Shown here in pieces: positions 26,601-33,940 of a stretch of 64,000 nt of DNA (position 1 is the stretch's first letter; each line of letters begins with the position of its first letter). The stretch lies in contig JACKMC010000016.1 of assembly GCA_024235595.1 (NCBI GenBank), positions 1-64,000 of the forward strand. Direction: 5' to 3'. Below the pieces are notes generated by a model. The model was not told the DNA's origin, did no database searches, and saw nothing but the letters and a program-made list of their open reading frames with translations. The translations under genes and the position numbers were made by a program. This DNA is from Zoogloeaceae bacterium. Lineage in GTDB: Bacteria > Pseudomonadota > Gammaproteobacteria > Burkholderiales > Rhodocyclaceae.

Positions 26601-27229
26601 AGCGGCAGCTCTGACAGGATCCGTGTGGGCGAGACGCCTTCAGGCCGCGTGGCCGTCGCGTGGCCAGCCTGTGCCGCGAGCAGGCGCAGGGCCTGGCCCG
26701 CGCTGGTCCCGAAGCTCTCGGCCGGAAGGCGGGCGACGGCCTGGCCGGCCCATGCGGCAAGGCCGGGGCGGGACCCATCCAGCACACCCTTGACGGCGCT
26801 GGCGAGCGCCTCCTCGATCTCGTCGAGCTCGCCCATCACCGCCGCCCAGGCAACCCGCTCCTCGAGCGCCAGCGCGGGCGAAAGCCCGGTGTGCACCGCA
26901 GCCATCACGCCGCGCGCCTCGAGGATGCGCTGGCGCTCGCCTTCGTCGTCCGCCTGCCAGGCCGCGGCGAGCTGCTCGCGCAGGCGTTCGCTCACTGCCG
27001 GCTCGAAGCGCAGGCCGCCCGCGCTGCGCGCCTTGACCAGCGGGCTGTGCCACAACTCGGCCTCGATCCAGGCCCCCGTGCGGGGCAGCAGGGCGAGCCG
27101 CATGCTGCGCAGCAAGGGCGCGTCGATCGCGACCGCGGGCGCCAGCAGCCGGGCCAGCTCGAGCGCATCGGGGCAACGCCGTGCCAGCACCTCGAGCCGG
27201 GCGTCGGCCCAGGCTTCACGCTCAGACAT
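23669..27229 (-). CDS. Multidomain conflict protein: helical N-terminus, degenerate CHAT, alpha/beta hydrolase, TIR-like tail
   Basis: The product has 1186 residues. Residues 1-190 are helical with ELWHSPLVKARS, like vWA-MoxR-associated proteins. Residues about 400-625 have a CHAT (caspase-like) outline, with IPWEYLL, VNDWHVADE and WAAFQLHGDGEYRL. However, the expected catalytic Cys position reads VVIRGGARAG and the second catalytic His is absent. Residues about 685-990 form an alpha/beta hydrolase with oxyanion motif FIHGMGSS, nucleophile elbow SVSDGG (Ser761) and GDINHFSYL (His972). Residues about 1008-1150 look TIR-like, with Glu1086 in SSGLEYAL. It ends a four-gene operon and starts 8 nt inside the vWA gene. 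Confidence 0.8.
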   Translation of the reverse strand: MSEREAWADARLEVLARRCPDALELARLLAPAVAIDAPLLRSMRLALLPRTGAWIEAELWHSPLVKARSAGGLRFEPAVSERLREQLAAAWQADDEGERQRILEARGVMAAVHTGLSPALALEERVAWAAVMGELDEIEEALASAVKGVLDGSRPGLAAWAGQAVARLPAESFGTSAGQALRLLAAQAGHATATRPEGVSPTRILSELPLARLGIARRGPLLVLGVGAQRAGFALPVPDSEPRLVEVLWQDEDDRLLRMPHAIAGGEAQEIEVGHARVQLVNALGEAFEVPGFERWAGGGAGYGRLELHHGQREGMGEGYMLTLQRGEMDAHGTALDFIGGSVEQLAPSLLEAWASASRDADDFMLEAGLAQFRDIPLLQSHQLSMLAPDDDIELHLDSAAARIPWEYLLGKRGLNGRLVHARSGSMRRSADDASGHAVLVASVANLDRPSPADIDEIFRSARFEVEILSEASATELVTRLHRRPWRALHLESLIDPTGGKRPRDVAVSLPIGDGAFLSPGDLEQLKVLPELVVIRGGARAGAGFAASWGEALREGLVSAVLVNDWHVADEIASVFFGSFYEVLTAGGTVAEAALIARLETRRRFPGSPAWAAFQLHGDGEYRLPRVAPRKAATKAAEAKAAEPYDLRAIRALEQRGVPEPGLYAIDASAVPPSLNGPDAFSMLQGRALLFIHGMGSSMLGSFAGMWSSDNLAAWQQLASAYSGRMLCFEHWGLSRSPLENALELVRALPFGIELTVLSVSDGGLIGELLCRAGRVADQPGWEDDDFWESAGRTEETAAPFDEADFALFDGAARETLERLAKEMMSKSLRIVDFVRIACPVRGTTYPARAKQVFGGIARLMGTVGSHAGSLPLRLLDAIVDPERVPGLRAMEPTAPLIRMLNREGVRVDSELAIVAGTFRADSLAGRLKAGLLGLLVDRDNDMLVATESMFGGAARTRPARFVRFEGGDINHFSYLEQAEVVRTVVDRLLNGSPGPAWQIVPGEGAPAPIVVVVHDASQPSEVLEQCAAALAPLENEGRIRLFVASDRDPMLVDDGVRGPLTLALERARVLVVLLTPGLLRSSGLEYALHRLRDRLVDARCVVLPIEVLPTDLEQSALASLASMSPRRVLHPRSDDPEAWREVALTVARILDGAQGSGAAASARAGFAPAFDGAGEALKRSDWDKA

Positions 27230-28184
27230 CGTGGCGCTCCAGCAGGCGGCGCACCTGCGCGGCCGAGGTCGGCCGGTCCCACTCGACGAAGGCGATGCAC
27301 TCGCCAAGCGCCGACGGCACATGGGCGCGCGGCCAGGGTGAGAGCACCGTGAGGCGCGAGCCGCGAGCGGCGAGCCGGGCGGCGAACTCGAGCCATTCCT
27401 GCACGCCGGCGCGGGCGAGGTGGTCCGGCGGTGCGCCGAGCCCCAGATCGCTGACCGCGACTACCGGCACGCCCGGCTGCGGCGCACGCCAGGCCACGTC
27501 ATCCGCATCGGCGAAGACGCCGCGCAGCGGGCAGTCGGCAAACAGCCACTCCTCCATGTGCGCCTCGCCCACGGCCTCGACGAAGCGCTCCGAGAGCGCG
27601 ATCTGGTCAGCCGCGAAGGCTTCCATGCCGGGTGAGACGTCGATCAGCAATTGCACGCCGAGGGTCAGCGTCCAGCGCCGCAGGCGCGGAATCCGCCTGA
27701 GCGGATGGCCGTTGGCCAGCTCGCGCACCAGCCGGGCTTCGTCGATGGCACGGCCGGGCAGGCGCCGGGCGGCCAGCGTGGTCACCAGGGTGCGGGCCCA
27801 CTCGGGGCGGAACAGCTCGGGTGGCGCCGCCGCGGGGCGGGCCACGGTATCGGCGCGGGCGAGCGCTTCGACCGCCTGCCATTCGCGTTGCGGATCGCGC
27901 TCGCGCAGCGGCTCGCTGGCGCGCGGCAGATCGGGCACGAAGTGCTGCGGCACGGGCCGTGCGGGCGGCGGCCCGGCTGGCGGCGGATGCGGCGCCGCCC
28001 GCTCGGGGCGGGCGGGTTCGGGCAAGGGCGCGGGCGCGACGGGTTCCGGCGGCGGGGCCTCGATGGCCGCCAGCTCGAAGCCGAGCAGGCGTGCGACTGC
28101 GGCCTGGGTAGCTTCGTCGCCGGGGGCGAGCGCCTGCCAGCTTCTCAGCAGCTCACCGAGCCAGATCTCGCTGCCGTGTTTCAT
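27222..28184 (-). CDS. vWA-domain protein of a MoxR-vWA system
   Basis: The 320-residue protein has a short helical N-terminus and a Pro-rich linker (about 43-95). A von Willebrand A-like domain then starts at RRWTLTLGVQLLIDVSPGM, where DVSPGM (182-187) is the metal-binding MIDAS motif. It resembles the SAV_2336-type vWA domains that partner MoxR ATPases in conflict systems. It probably recruits or presents the effector to the AAA+ ring. The ATG at 28184 overlaps the MoxR stop by 4 nt, and the longer in-frame start at 28235 is unlikely. Confidence 0.8.
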   Translation of the reverse strand: MKHGSEIWLGELLRSWQALAPGDEATQAAVARLLGFELAAIEAPPPEPVAPAPLPEPARPERAAPHPPPAGPPPARPVPQHFVPDLPRASEPLRERDPQREWQAVEALARADTVARPAAAPPELFRPEWARTLVTTLAARRLPGRAIDEARLVRELANGHPLRRIPRLRRWTLTLGVQLLIDVSPGMEAFAADQIALSERFVEAVGEAHMEEWLFADCPLRGVFADADDVAWRAPQPGVPVVAVSDLGLGAPPDHLARAGVQEWLEFAARLAARGSRLTVLSPWPRAHVPSALGECIAFVEWDRPTSAAQVRRLLERHDV

Positions 28185-29251
28185 GATTCGTGCCAGTCGT
28201 CCTTGAGCAGGGTCGCGCGCTGCAGCGCTTCCCATGCCGGGCCGCCACCAACGCCGATGCCCAGCGTGAGCGCGGCGCGCACCGCATCGAGGTATTCCGC
28301 GGTGCCGGGCAGGCGGCGCCGGCTCGCGGCGCGTTCCTCGCGCAGCGCTTCCAGGCGTTTGGCGATCTCGCGCGCGAGCTTCTCCTCCGCTTCGCCAAAG
28401 GATCGCTTGGGCGGACGGTTGAAATGCAGCCGCGCGATCCCGACGAGTCGCTCCACTCCCGGGTGCTCGAGGCGGTGCACGATGCAGCGGCGCACGAAGG
28501 CGGGCGGCAGTTCGCGCTCCTCGTTGGTGGTGATGACCACCAGCAGGCGGCTCATCGCTTGGCCCGCTGCGCCCAGCGCCGGCTCCGCGCCGCCGGCCAG
28601 CGTCACCTTGACCGGCCGCTCGCGGATGTCGGAAACCTCGAAGGCCATCGAGCCGAGCGGCACCAGCAAGGCATTGGGCAGGTCGGGGTCGGCCTTGTCG
28701 AGCTCGTCGATCAACACCACCGCGCGATCGACGGCACGGCTCGCGTTGAGTTCCGCGTTGGGCTCACCTGCCGGGGCCGGTTCGGGGCAGGTGCTGTCGG
28801 CATGCCAGCCGCGCAGCGCCGCCGATTCGCGATCGAAGACCCACCACAGCACGCCGGGCTCGATGTAGTCGTAGTCGGACAGCGGCGCCTTGTCGCCTTG
28901 CGCACCGCGGGTCTGGGCGTCGGCGAGGCGGCGTACCAGGTCGTACTTCCAGAGCAGATCCTGGGCGCTGCTGTGGCTGGTGATCACGGTCTCGTAGTAG
29001 CGATAGCCGAGATTGCGGGCGATGAAGGCGGCCAGCGAGGACTTGCCCGAACCTGGTTCGCCACGCAGCAGCAGCGGCCGGCCGGTGGCCAGCGCCACCT
29101 CGACCGCCATCTGCAGGTGCGGATCGTAGTCGTACAGCCGGCCGTCGCGGCGGTCGGGGGCATCGAGCGCCTCGCCGCTGCCCGGCGGCAGGGCCTCGTT
29201 CGCAAGCGGGGCGATCAGCCCGGTATAGACCAGTGTGGTGTCAGTGCTCAT
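28181..29251 (-). CDS. MoxR-type AAA+ ATPase
   Basis: The 356-residue ATPase has Walker A GEPGSGKS (64-71), Walker B VVLIDELDKAD (178-188), sensor 1 TTNEERELP (241-249) and an arginine-finger-like AFVRRC (251-256). All catalytic elements look intact. MoxR ATPases work with vWA proteins as chaperone-like remodellers. In conflict operons they are thought to gate an effector. The start lies 11 nt inside the upstream TIR gene and the end overlaps the vWA gene, so all four genes are translationally coupled. Confidence 0.9.
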   Translation of the reverse strand: MSTDTTLVYTGLIAPLANEALPPGSGEALDAPDRRDGRLYDYDPHLQMAVEVALATGRPLLLRGEPGSGKSSLAAFIARNLGYRYYETVITSHSSAQDLLWKYDLVRRLADAQTRGAQGDKAPLSDYDYIEPGVLWWVFDRESAALRGWHADSTCPEPAPAGEPNAELNASRAVDRAVVLIDELDKADPDLPNALLVPLGSMAFEVSDIRERPVKVTLAGGAEPALGAAGQAMSRLLVVITTNEERELPPAFVRRCIVHRLEHPGVERLVGIARLHFNRPPKRSFGEAEEKLAREIAKRLEALREERAASRRRLPGTAEYLDAVRAALTLGIGVGGGPAWEALQRATLLKDDWHES

Positions 29252-30557
29252 CGGAAACTCCGGGGGCTAGATCGAGTATCGAGGACTTGCCCAGATAGGC
29301 GGCGTCCTCGCGGGCATTGTCGAGGGCGGGCAGCAGCCGCACCATCGCGGGCAACCCTGCAGGAACGCGCTCGAAGTGGCGGCCGGCAAGCTGCAGGCAG
29401 GTGGCGGAGGCGAGCGCGACGTCGGCGGCGAGGCCCTCGCAAAGGCCCTGCTCGAGCGCCGCCGCCTCGCCGAAGATGACGAAGAAGGGCCGGTCGCGGA
29501 CCCGCTCGGCAAGCAGATGCATACGCCGCGGCGGTACCCGCAGCCGCGTCGCGATGCCCGCCTTGAGGCTCGCAAGGGCTTCTGCGGCCTGGCCCTCGCC
29601 CAGCGCTTCGTCGAACTCGAGGCGCCGGTTGGCGAGCCACGGCGGGCAGCACCAGGCGCGCCGCAGGTAATCGTCGGCCACCTCGGGATCGTCGGTGTTG
29701 AGTGCGTAGGCGTGCCACTCGCCATCGGGCAGCACAGCCAGCGCGGCGGCGGCGGCAGGGTCGACCCACATCGGCAGAAGCTTGTCGGCGAGCCGGGTGA
29801 AGGCCTCGGCGTTGCGGGCAGCCAGTACGGTGACGATGCGCTCGAGCGCCTTGCTGGTGCGCGGCAGTTCCGCCCGCAGCAGATAGTGGGCAACGGTGCG
29901 GCCGCGGTCTTCGAAGTGCGCCCAGTCGTCTTCGGCGATACCGAGCGGCTCACGGGTCAGGGAGAGGATTTCGTCGCCGAGCGGCTCGAGGATGCGCGTC
30001 ACCTCGGCGATCCACTGGCGCATCTCGTCGTCCTCGCCCTCGTGCGAGAGATCCTTGAAGCGCCCGGCGATGCGCGCGGCGAGCTCATCCGCCTCGGCAC
30101 GCGAGAAACCGACCGTGCCTTCGACCCTTGCCGCCTGGATGTCCGAGATCTGCAACGGACCGAAGCCGGCTGCGGCCAGCGCCTCGTCGGTAAGCGCACC
30201 GAGGCGCACCGGGATGAGCCGGAAGTCGGGCCGCAGGTGGCGCCGCCAGGTCAGCACCGTGGCTTCCTGCAGCACCCATTTCGACTCGATCGCGTCCTCG
30301 CTGAGCAGCAGCACCGCGCCATCGCAATCGCCCAGCCAGCGCAGCAGCTTGATCGGCCAGCGATCGCCGGGGTCGAGCAGCTTGCGGTCGAGCAACACCT
30401 CGAAGTCGTCGCCGAGCAATCGCTCGACCTCGTCGCGGATGTGACGTGCATACTTGAGCCGCTGCTTGCGCGGGTCGGCCTCGTCCTCGAAAGGAACGTC
30501 GTCGGCAATCTCGACGTCCTTGCAGCTATGGCTGATGAAGATTCGCGCCCTGGTCAT
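29241..30557 (-). CDS. TIR-domain protein heading the MoxR-vWA operon
   Basis: The 438-residue protein has an N-terminal TIR domain (about 1-150). It starts TRARIFISHSCKD, continues with EVLLDRKLLDPGDRW and reaches SKWVLQEATVL, where Glu98 occupies the catalytic position of NAD-cleaving TIRs. The remaining roughly 280 residues are mostly helical and unrecognised (WVDPAAAAALAVLPDGEWHA, RRAWCCPPWLANR). They may be an adaptor to the MoxR/vWA partners. The ATG at 30557 gives the natural TIR start; a frame to 30599 exists but looks unrelated. NADase activity or pure signalling are both possible. Confidence 0.82.
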   Translation of the reverse strand: MTRARIFISHSCKDVEIADDVPFEDEADPRKQRLKYARHIRDEVERLLGDDFEVLLDRKLLDPGDRWPIKLLRWLGDCDGAVLLLSEDAIESKWVLQEATVLTWRRHLRPDFRLIPVRLGALTDEALAAAGFGPLQISDIQAARVEGTVGFSRAEADELAARIAGRFKDLSHEGEDDEMRQWIAEVTRILEPLGDEILSLTREPLGIAEDDWAHFEDRGRTVAHYLLRAELPRTSKALERIVTVLAARNAEAFTRLADKLLPMWVDPAAAAALAVLPDGEWHAYALNTDDPEVADDYLRRAWCCPPWLANRRLEFDEALGEGQAAEALASLKAGIATRLRVPPRRMHLLAERVRDRPFFVIFGEAAALEQGLCEGLAADVALASATCLQLAGRHFERVPAGLPAMVRLLPALDNAREDAAYLGKSSILDLAPGVSDEH

Positions 30558-30662
30558 GAGAATCGCATCGCTCGAGGGCGCTCCCGAAAACGCGAGCACG
30601 ACTCGACGCGCAGCCTGATGATCGGCGATCCGCCACGGGCCATGCCGGTCGTCATCTGCAAC

Positions 30663-31325
30663 TCAGCGTGCGCCAAGGGCCGCGGCCACCTCGGGGTGAC
30701 CCGCCTGCTGTGCGATCTGGGCAGCCGTGAGGCCGCGATCATCGCGCAATCCGGCATGTGCGCCGCGAGCCTGCAAGACCTGCACAACCGGCAGATGACC
30801 CTGGCCGGCAGCCCACATCAGGGCGGTGAGTTCATGCTCATAGGGGGCATCGACCGCCACGCCATTGTCGAGCAACAGGGTGACGAGTTCGCCATGACCC
30901 TGTCCCGCGGCGTAGACCATCGCGCTGCGATGCAACCGATCGATCGGCTCGGTGTGCGCGCCGGCGGCGATCAGCCGCTGCGCGACCGCCAGGTAACCAC
31001 CGTAGCACGCCGCCATGAGCGGTGTGACGCCTTCGAGGGAGGCAAGGTTTACGTCGGCGCCCGCCTGCAGCATCGCATCGGCGAGGGCCAGGTTGCCTTT
31101 CTCCGAGGCCATCAGCAGCACGCTCTTGCCAATGCGGTTGCGCGAGTTGGGCGCCGCCCCGCGTGAGAGGGCCTCGCTCACCTGCGCAAGGTCGCCCTGC
31201 CGTCCGGCCACCAGCAGCCGGGCATTCAGATTCGGATTGCTGGGCGCCTGCGCGGCGGCCATGCCCGAGAGCAGGCACAGGCCACCCAGCCAGCATGCCG
31301 CGATCCACCGCAGGTTGATTGCCAT
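30663..31325 (-). CDS. Exported ankyrin-repeat protein
   Basis: The 220-residue product has a Sec signal (AACWLGGLCLLSGMAAAQA), then about five ankyrin repeats. Examples are GKSVLLMASEKGNLALADAM, GVTPLMAACYGGYLAVAQRL and ELTALMWAAGQGHLPVVQVL. It is therefore a periplasmic protein-protein interaction module. It is divergent from the PQQ dehydrogenase gene (244 bp between starts), so it is probably an accessory of that periplasmic system. It lies 105 bp upstream of the TIR gene on the same strand, so read-through into the conflict operon is possible. Confidence 0.87.
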   Translation of the reverse strand: MAINLRWIAACWLGGLCLLSGMAAAQAPSNPNLNARLLVAGRQGDLAQVSEALSRGAAPNSRNRIGKSVLLMASEKGNLALADAMLQAGADVNLASLEGVTPLMAACYGGYLAVAQRLIAAGAHTEPIDRLHRSAMVYAAGQGHGELVTLLLDNGVAVDAPYEHELTALMWAAGQGHLPVVQVLQARGAHAGLRDDRGLTAAQIAQQAGHPEVAAALGAR

Positions 31326-31377
31326 GGCGAATGTCTCCTTCTGTTGTGGCTGCAGGAAAGCAGCTCCGCGAACGCGA

Positions 31378-31405
31378 TTGCTTTGTTCAAAATTAGCACT
31401 AATCT
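31378..31405 (+). promoter_or_regulatory. Candidate promoter of the PQQ dehydrogenase operon
   Basis: TTGCTT and TAATCT are spaced by 16 bases in an AT-rich island that stands out in the GC-rich divergent region. They lie about 165 nt upstream of the dehydrogenase ATG. The long leader that follows has no obvious structure. Evidence is spacing and composition only. Confidence 0.3.
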
Positions 31406-31569
31406 GGGGTGAGAGGCGACGAGAGTGGAGCAGCGGTGCCATATCCACGACCCGCCGCCCGGCAATCGCCTGGTCGGCCACCTTGGGTTCGTGTTTCCAG
31501 CATCGGGAAACGCTTCGTCGTGGGTGCAGCCGCAGCGACTCGAATACAAGATTGAACGAGGAGACGATC

Positions 31570-33297
31570 ATGGCCCGTGTCAACATGAGTGCCTGTACCC
31601 GCTTGCTTGCCGTTACCGCCTTGCTGGCGGCGCAAGGCGTACATGCCCAGAGCGAAATCCAGGGCGGCGCGAATACCGCCGGAACGCCGGTCCCAAAGGC
31701 GGTCTCGGTGACCCAGTCGCAGCTCGACGGCAGCGACCGCGACAGCGCGAACTTCCTGCACTCGAACATGAGCTACGCGCAGACGCGTTACTACCCGGCA
31801 TCGCAGATCAACAACAAGAACGTCAAGAATCTGCGACCGGTGTTCACTTTCCAGACCGAGGTGCTCGAGTCGATGGAGACCGCGCCGGTGGTGGTCGACG
31901 GGGTGATGTACATCACCACCTCCTACAATCACGTCTATGCGCTCGACGCGGTGAGCGGCAAGGAGTACTGGCACTACAAGCACAAGATGGGGCCGGTCAC
32001 GACCTATTGCTGCGGGCCGAACAACCGCGGCGTGGCGATCATGGGCGATCGCGTCTTCATGGGCACGCTCGACGCCCGGCTGGTGGCGCTCGATGCGAAG
32101 ACCGGCAAGCTGCTGTGGAGCACCGAGATCGCCGACCCCGAGCTGGGCTATTCCGAAACCATGGCGCCGGTCGCGGTCGACGGCAAGATCCTGATCGGCA
32201 CCAATGGCGGCGAGTACGGCATCCGCGGCTTCGTGAAAGCCTTCGACGCGGCCGATGGCAAGCTGCTGTGGACCTTCCACACCATCCCCGAGACCGGTCA
32301 CGAGGGGGTGTGGGCCGTCAATGACGCCACCGGCCGCAACATGCTGCGCGACATCGAGGCCGAGAAGGCCCAACTCGCCAAGCACGGCGGCGATTTCTAC
32401 AAGACCCTGGGGGGCGGGGTGTGGATGGCGCCGGCGGTGGACCGGGAGAGCAACACGGTCATCTTCGTGGTCGGCAACCCGAGTCCCGACCTGTATGGCG
32501 CAGAGCGGCCGGGGGACAACCTGTACACCGACTCGATCGTCGCCGTCGATCTCGAGACCGGTGCCTACAAGTGGCATTACCAGTATGTTGCCCATGACGT
32601 GTGGGACCTCGACGCGGCCTCTCCGGTAATCCTCACCGAGGCTCTCGACAAGGCCGGCAAGATGCGCAAGGTGGCCGTCCATGGCGGCAAGACCGGCCAC
32701 GTGTACGTGCACGACCGCGCTACCGGCGAGCTGATCCGCTTCAGCGAGGCCATGGTGCCGCAGGAGAACATGTGGGTGCTGCCGACCCGCGAGGGCGCGC
32801 GCATGTTGCCGGGCGCCAACGGCGGCGTCGAATGGAGTCCGATGGCCATCAACCCGACCACCCGGCTGGTCTATGCCGCCAACCTGCACCAGCCCATGAC
32901 CTACCATGTCGAAGAAGCCAAGTATCCGGGTGGCAAGCTGTGGCTGGGCGGCGCCTTCAAGGTGATACCGGGCGAGAAGCAATGGGGGCGCCTGGCCGCG
33001 GTAAACATGGACACCGGCAAGATGGTGTGGAAGTTCGACACCGAGCAGCCCCTCATCGGCGGCGTGCTGGCCACCGCGGGCAACCTCGTCTTCAACGGTG
33101 AAGGCAATGGCTACTTCCGCGCCTTCGACGCGCAGAACGGCAAGATGCTGTGGGAATACCAGGCCGGCGCCGGCGTGAACGCCCCGGCGGTCTCCTACAT
33201 GGTGGGCGGCAAGCAGTACGTGGCGGTTGCCGCGGGCGGCAACACCCAGATCGACTTCAAGCGTGGAAATTCGGTGATCGTCTTCGCCCTGCCATGA
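31570..33297 (+). CDS. Periplasmic PQQ-dependent alcohol dehydrogenase
   Basis: The 575-residue quinoprotein has a Sec signal (LLAVTALLAAQGVHAQ) and an eight-bladed propeller with repeated tryptophan docking motifs (DAKTGKLLWST, DAADGKLLWTF, DTGKMVWKF, DAQNGKMLWEY). YCCGPNNRG supplies the adjacent-Cys ring that sits over PQQ. HDVWDLDAASP carries the catalytic Asp plus a second Asp two residues on. It has no C-terminal heme domain, and its electron acceptor is probably the cytochrome c encoded next (ATGA overlap). GAGGAG precedes the ATG. The substrate cannot be read from sequence. Confidence 0.88.
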   Translation: MARVNMSACTRLLAVTALLAAQGVHAQSEIQGGANTAGTPVPKAVSVTQSQLDGSDRDSANFLHSNMSYAQTRYYPASQINNKNVKNLRPVFTFQTEVLESMETAPVVVDGVMYITTSYNHVYALDAVSGKEYWHYKHKMGPVTTYCCGPNNRGVAIMGDRVFMGTLDARLVALDAKTGKLLWSTEIADPELGYSETMAPVAVDGKILIGTNGGEYGIRGFVKAFDAADGKLLWTFHTIPETGHEGVWAVNDATGRNMLRDIEAEKAQLAKHGGDFYKTLGGGVWMAPAVDRESNTVIFVVGNPSPDLYGAERPGDNLYTDSIVAVDLETGAYKWHYQYVAHDVWDLDAASPVILTEALDKAGKMRKVAVHGGKTGHVYVHDRATGELIRFSEAMVPQENMWVLPTREGARMLPGANGGVEWSPMAINPTTRLVYAANLHQPMTYHVEEAKYPGGKLWLGGAFKVIPGEKQWGRLAAVNMDTGKMVWKFDTEQPLIGGVLATAGNLVFNGEGNGYFRAFDAQNGKMLWEYQAGAGVNAPAVSYMVGGKQYVAVAAGGNTQIDFKRGNSVIVFALP

Positions 33298-33884
33298 AGC
33301 TTGGCGTATCGAGCCTGCTGGCGGTGGGCCTGTGGGTGATCCCGGCTGCGGCGGGCGCGCAGTATGTGGCCGAAACATCGGCCGCACCGCCCGCCAAGGC
33401 CGCCAGCTGCACCCCCTGCCATGGCGAGGAGGGGCGCTCGAGCACGCCGCTGATCCCGATTCTTGCGGGACAATCCGCGCGTTACCTGTACCTGCAGCTG
33501 CGCGACTTCCAGGCCGGCCGGCGCAGCGACCCGCAGATGTCGCCGATGGCGGCCGGCCTCAGCCGCGACGAGATGCACGCGCTCACCGACTGGTTTTCCA
33601 CCCGCAGGCCACCGCCGCAGACCTTCGTCGTCGATCCCGAAAAAGCCAGGCTGGGCAAGCAGAAGGCCGACGAAACGCTGTGCACCATGTGCCACCTCGG
33701 CGGCTTCGCAGGTCAGAACGAGATTCCGCGGGTCGCAGGCCAGAATCCCGCCTATGTGATGAAGCAACTGCAGGACTTCAAGGCGCAGCGGCGCACCAAT
33801 GACGCCGGCAACATGACCGCGGTGTCGCGCACGCTCTCCGATGCCGACATCGAGAATCTGGCGCACTACATCGCAGGACTCTGA
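33294..33884 (+). CDS. Periplasmic diheme cytochrome c
   Basis: The 196-residue product has a signal peptide ending GAQ and two class I heme-binding sites, CTPCH (39-43) and CTMCH (130-134). The halves are similar, with conserved ILAGQSARYLYLQLRDF and RVAGQNPAYVMKQLQDF. That duplication is typical of the cytochrome c4/c553 type. The start overlaps the PQQ dehydrogenase stop by 4 nt. It is therefore the probable electron carrier from the quinoprotein to the respiratory chain. Confidence 0.92.
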   Translation: MKLGVSSLLAVGLWVIPAAAGAQYVAETSAAPPAKAASCTPCHGEEGRSSTPLIPILAGQSARYLYLQLRDFQAGRRSDPQMSPMAAGLSRDEMHALTDWFSTRRPPPQTFVVDPEKARLGKQKADETLCTMCHLGGFAGQNEIPRVAGQNPAYVMKQLQDFKAQRRTNDAGNMTAVSRTLSDADIENLAHYIAGL

Positions 33885-33940
33885 CGCCGCCACGGCCGCG
33901 GCAGCACCTGATTGCGGCCGACCGGCGTACCATCGGGACC

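Noticed and set aside
31570..33297. Firm call of a lanthanide-dependent quinoprotein
   Set aside because: The Asp-x-Asp marker also occurs in membrane glucose dehydrogenases that use other metals, so it was kept only as a hypothesis.
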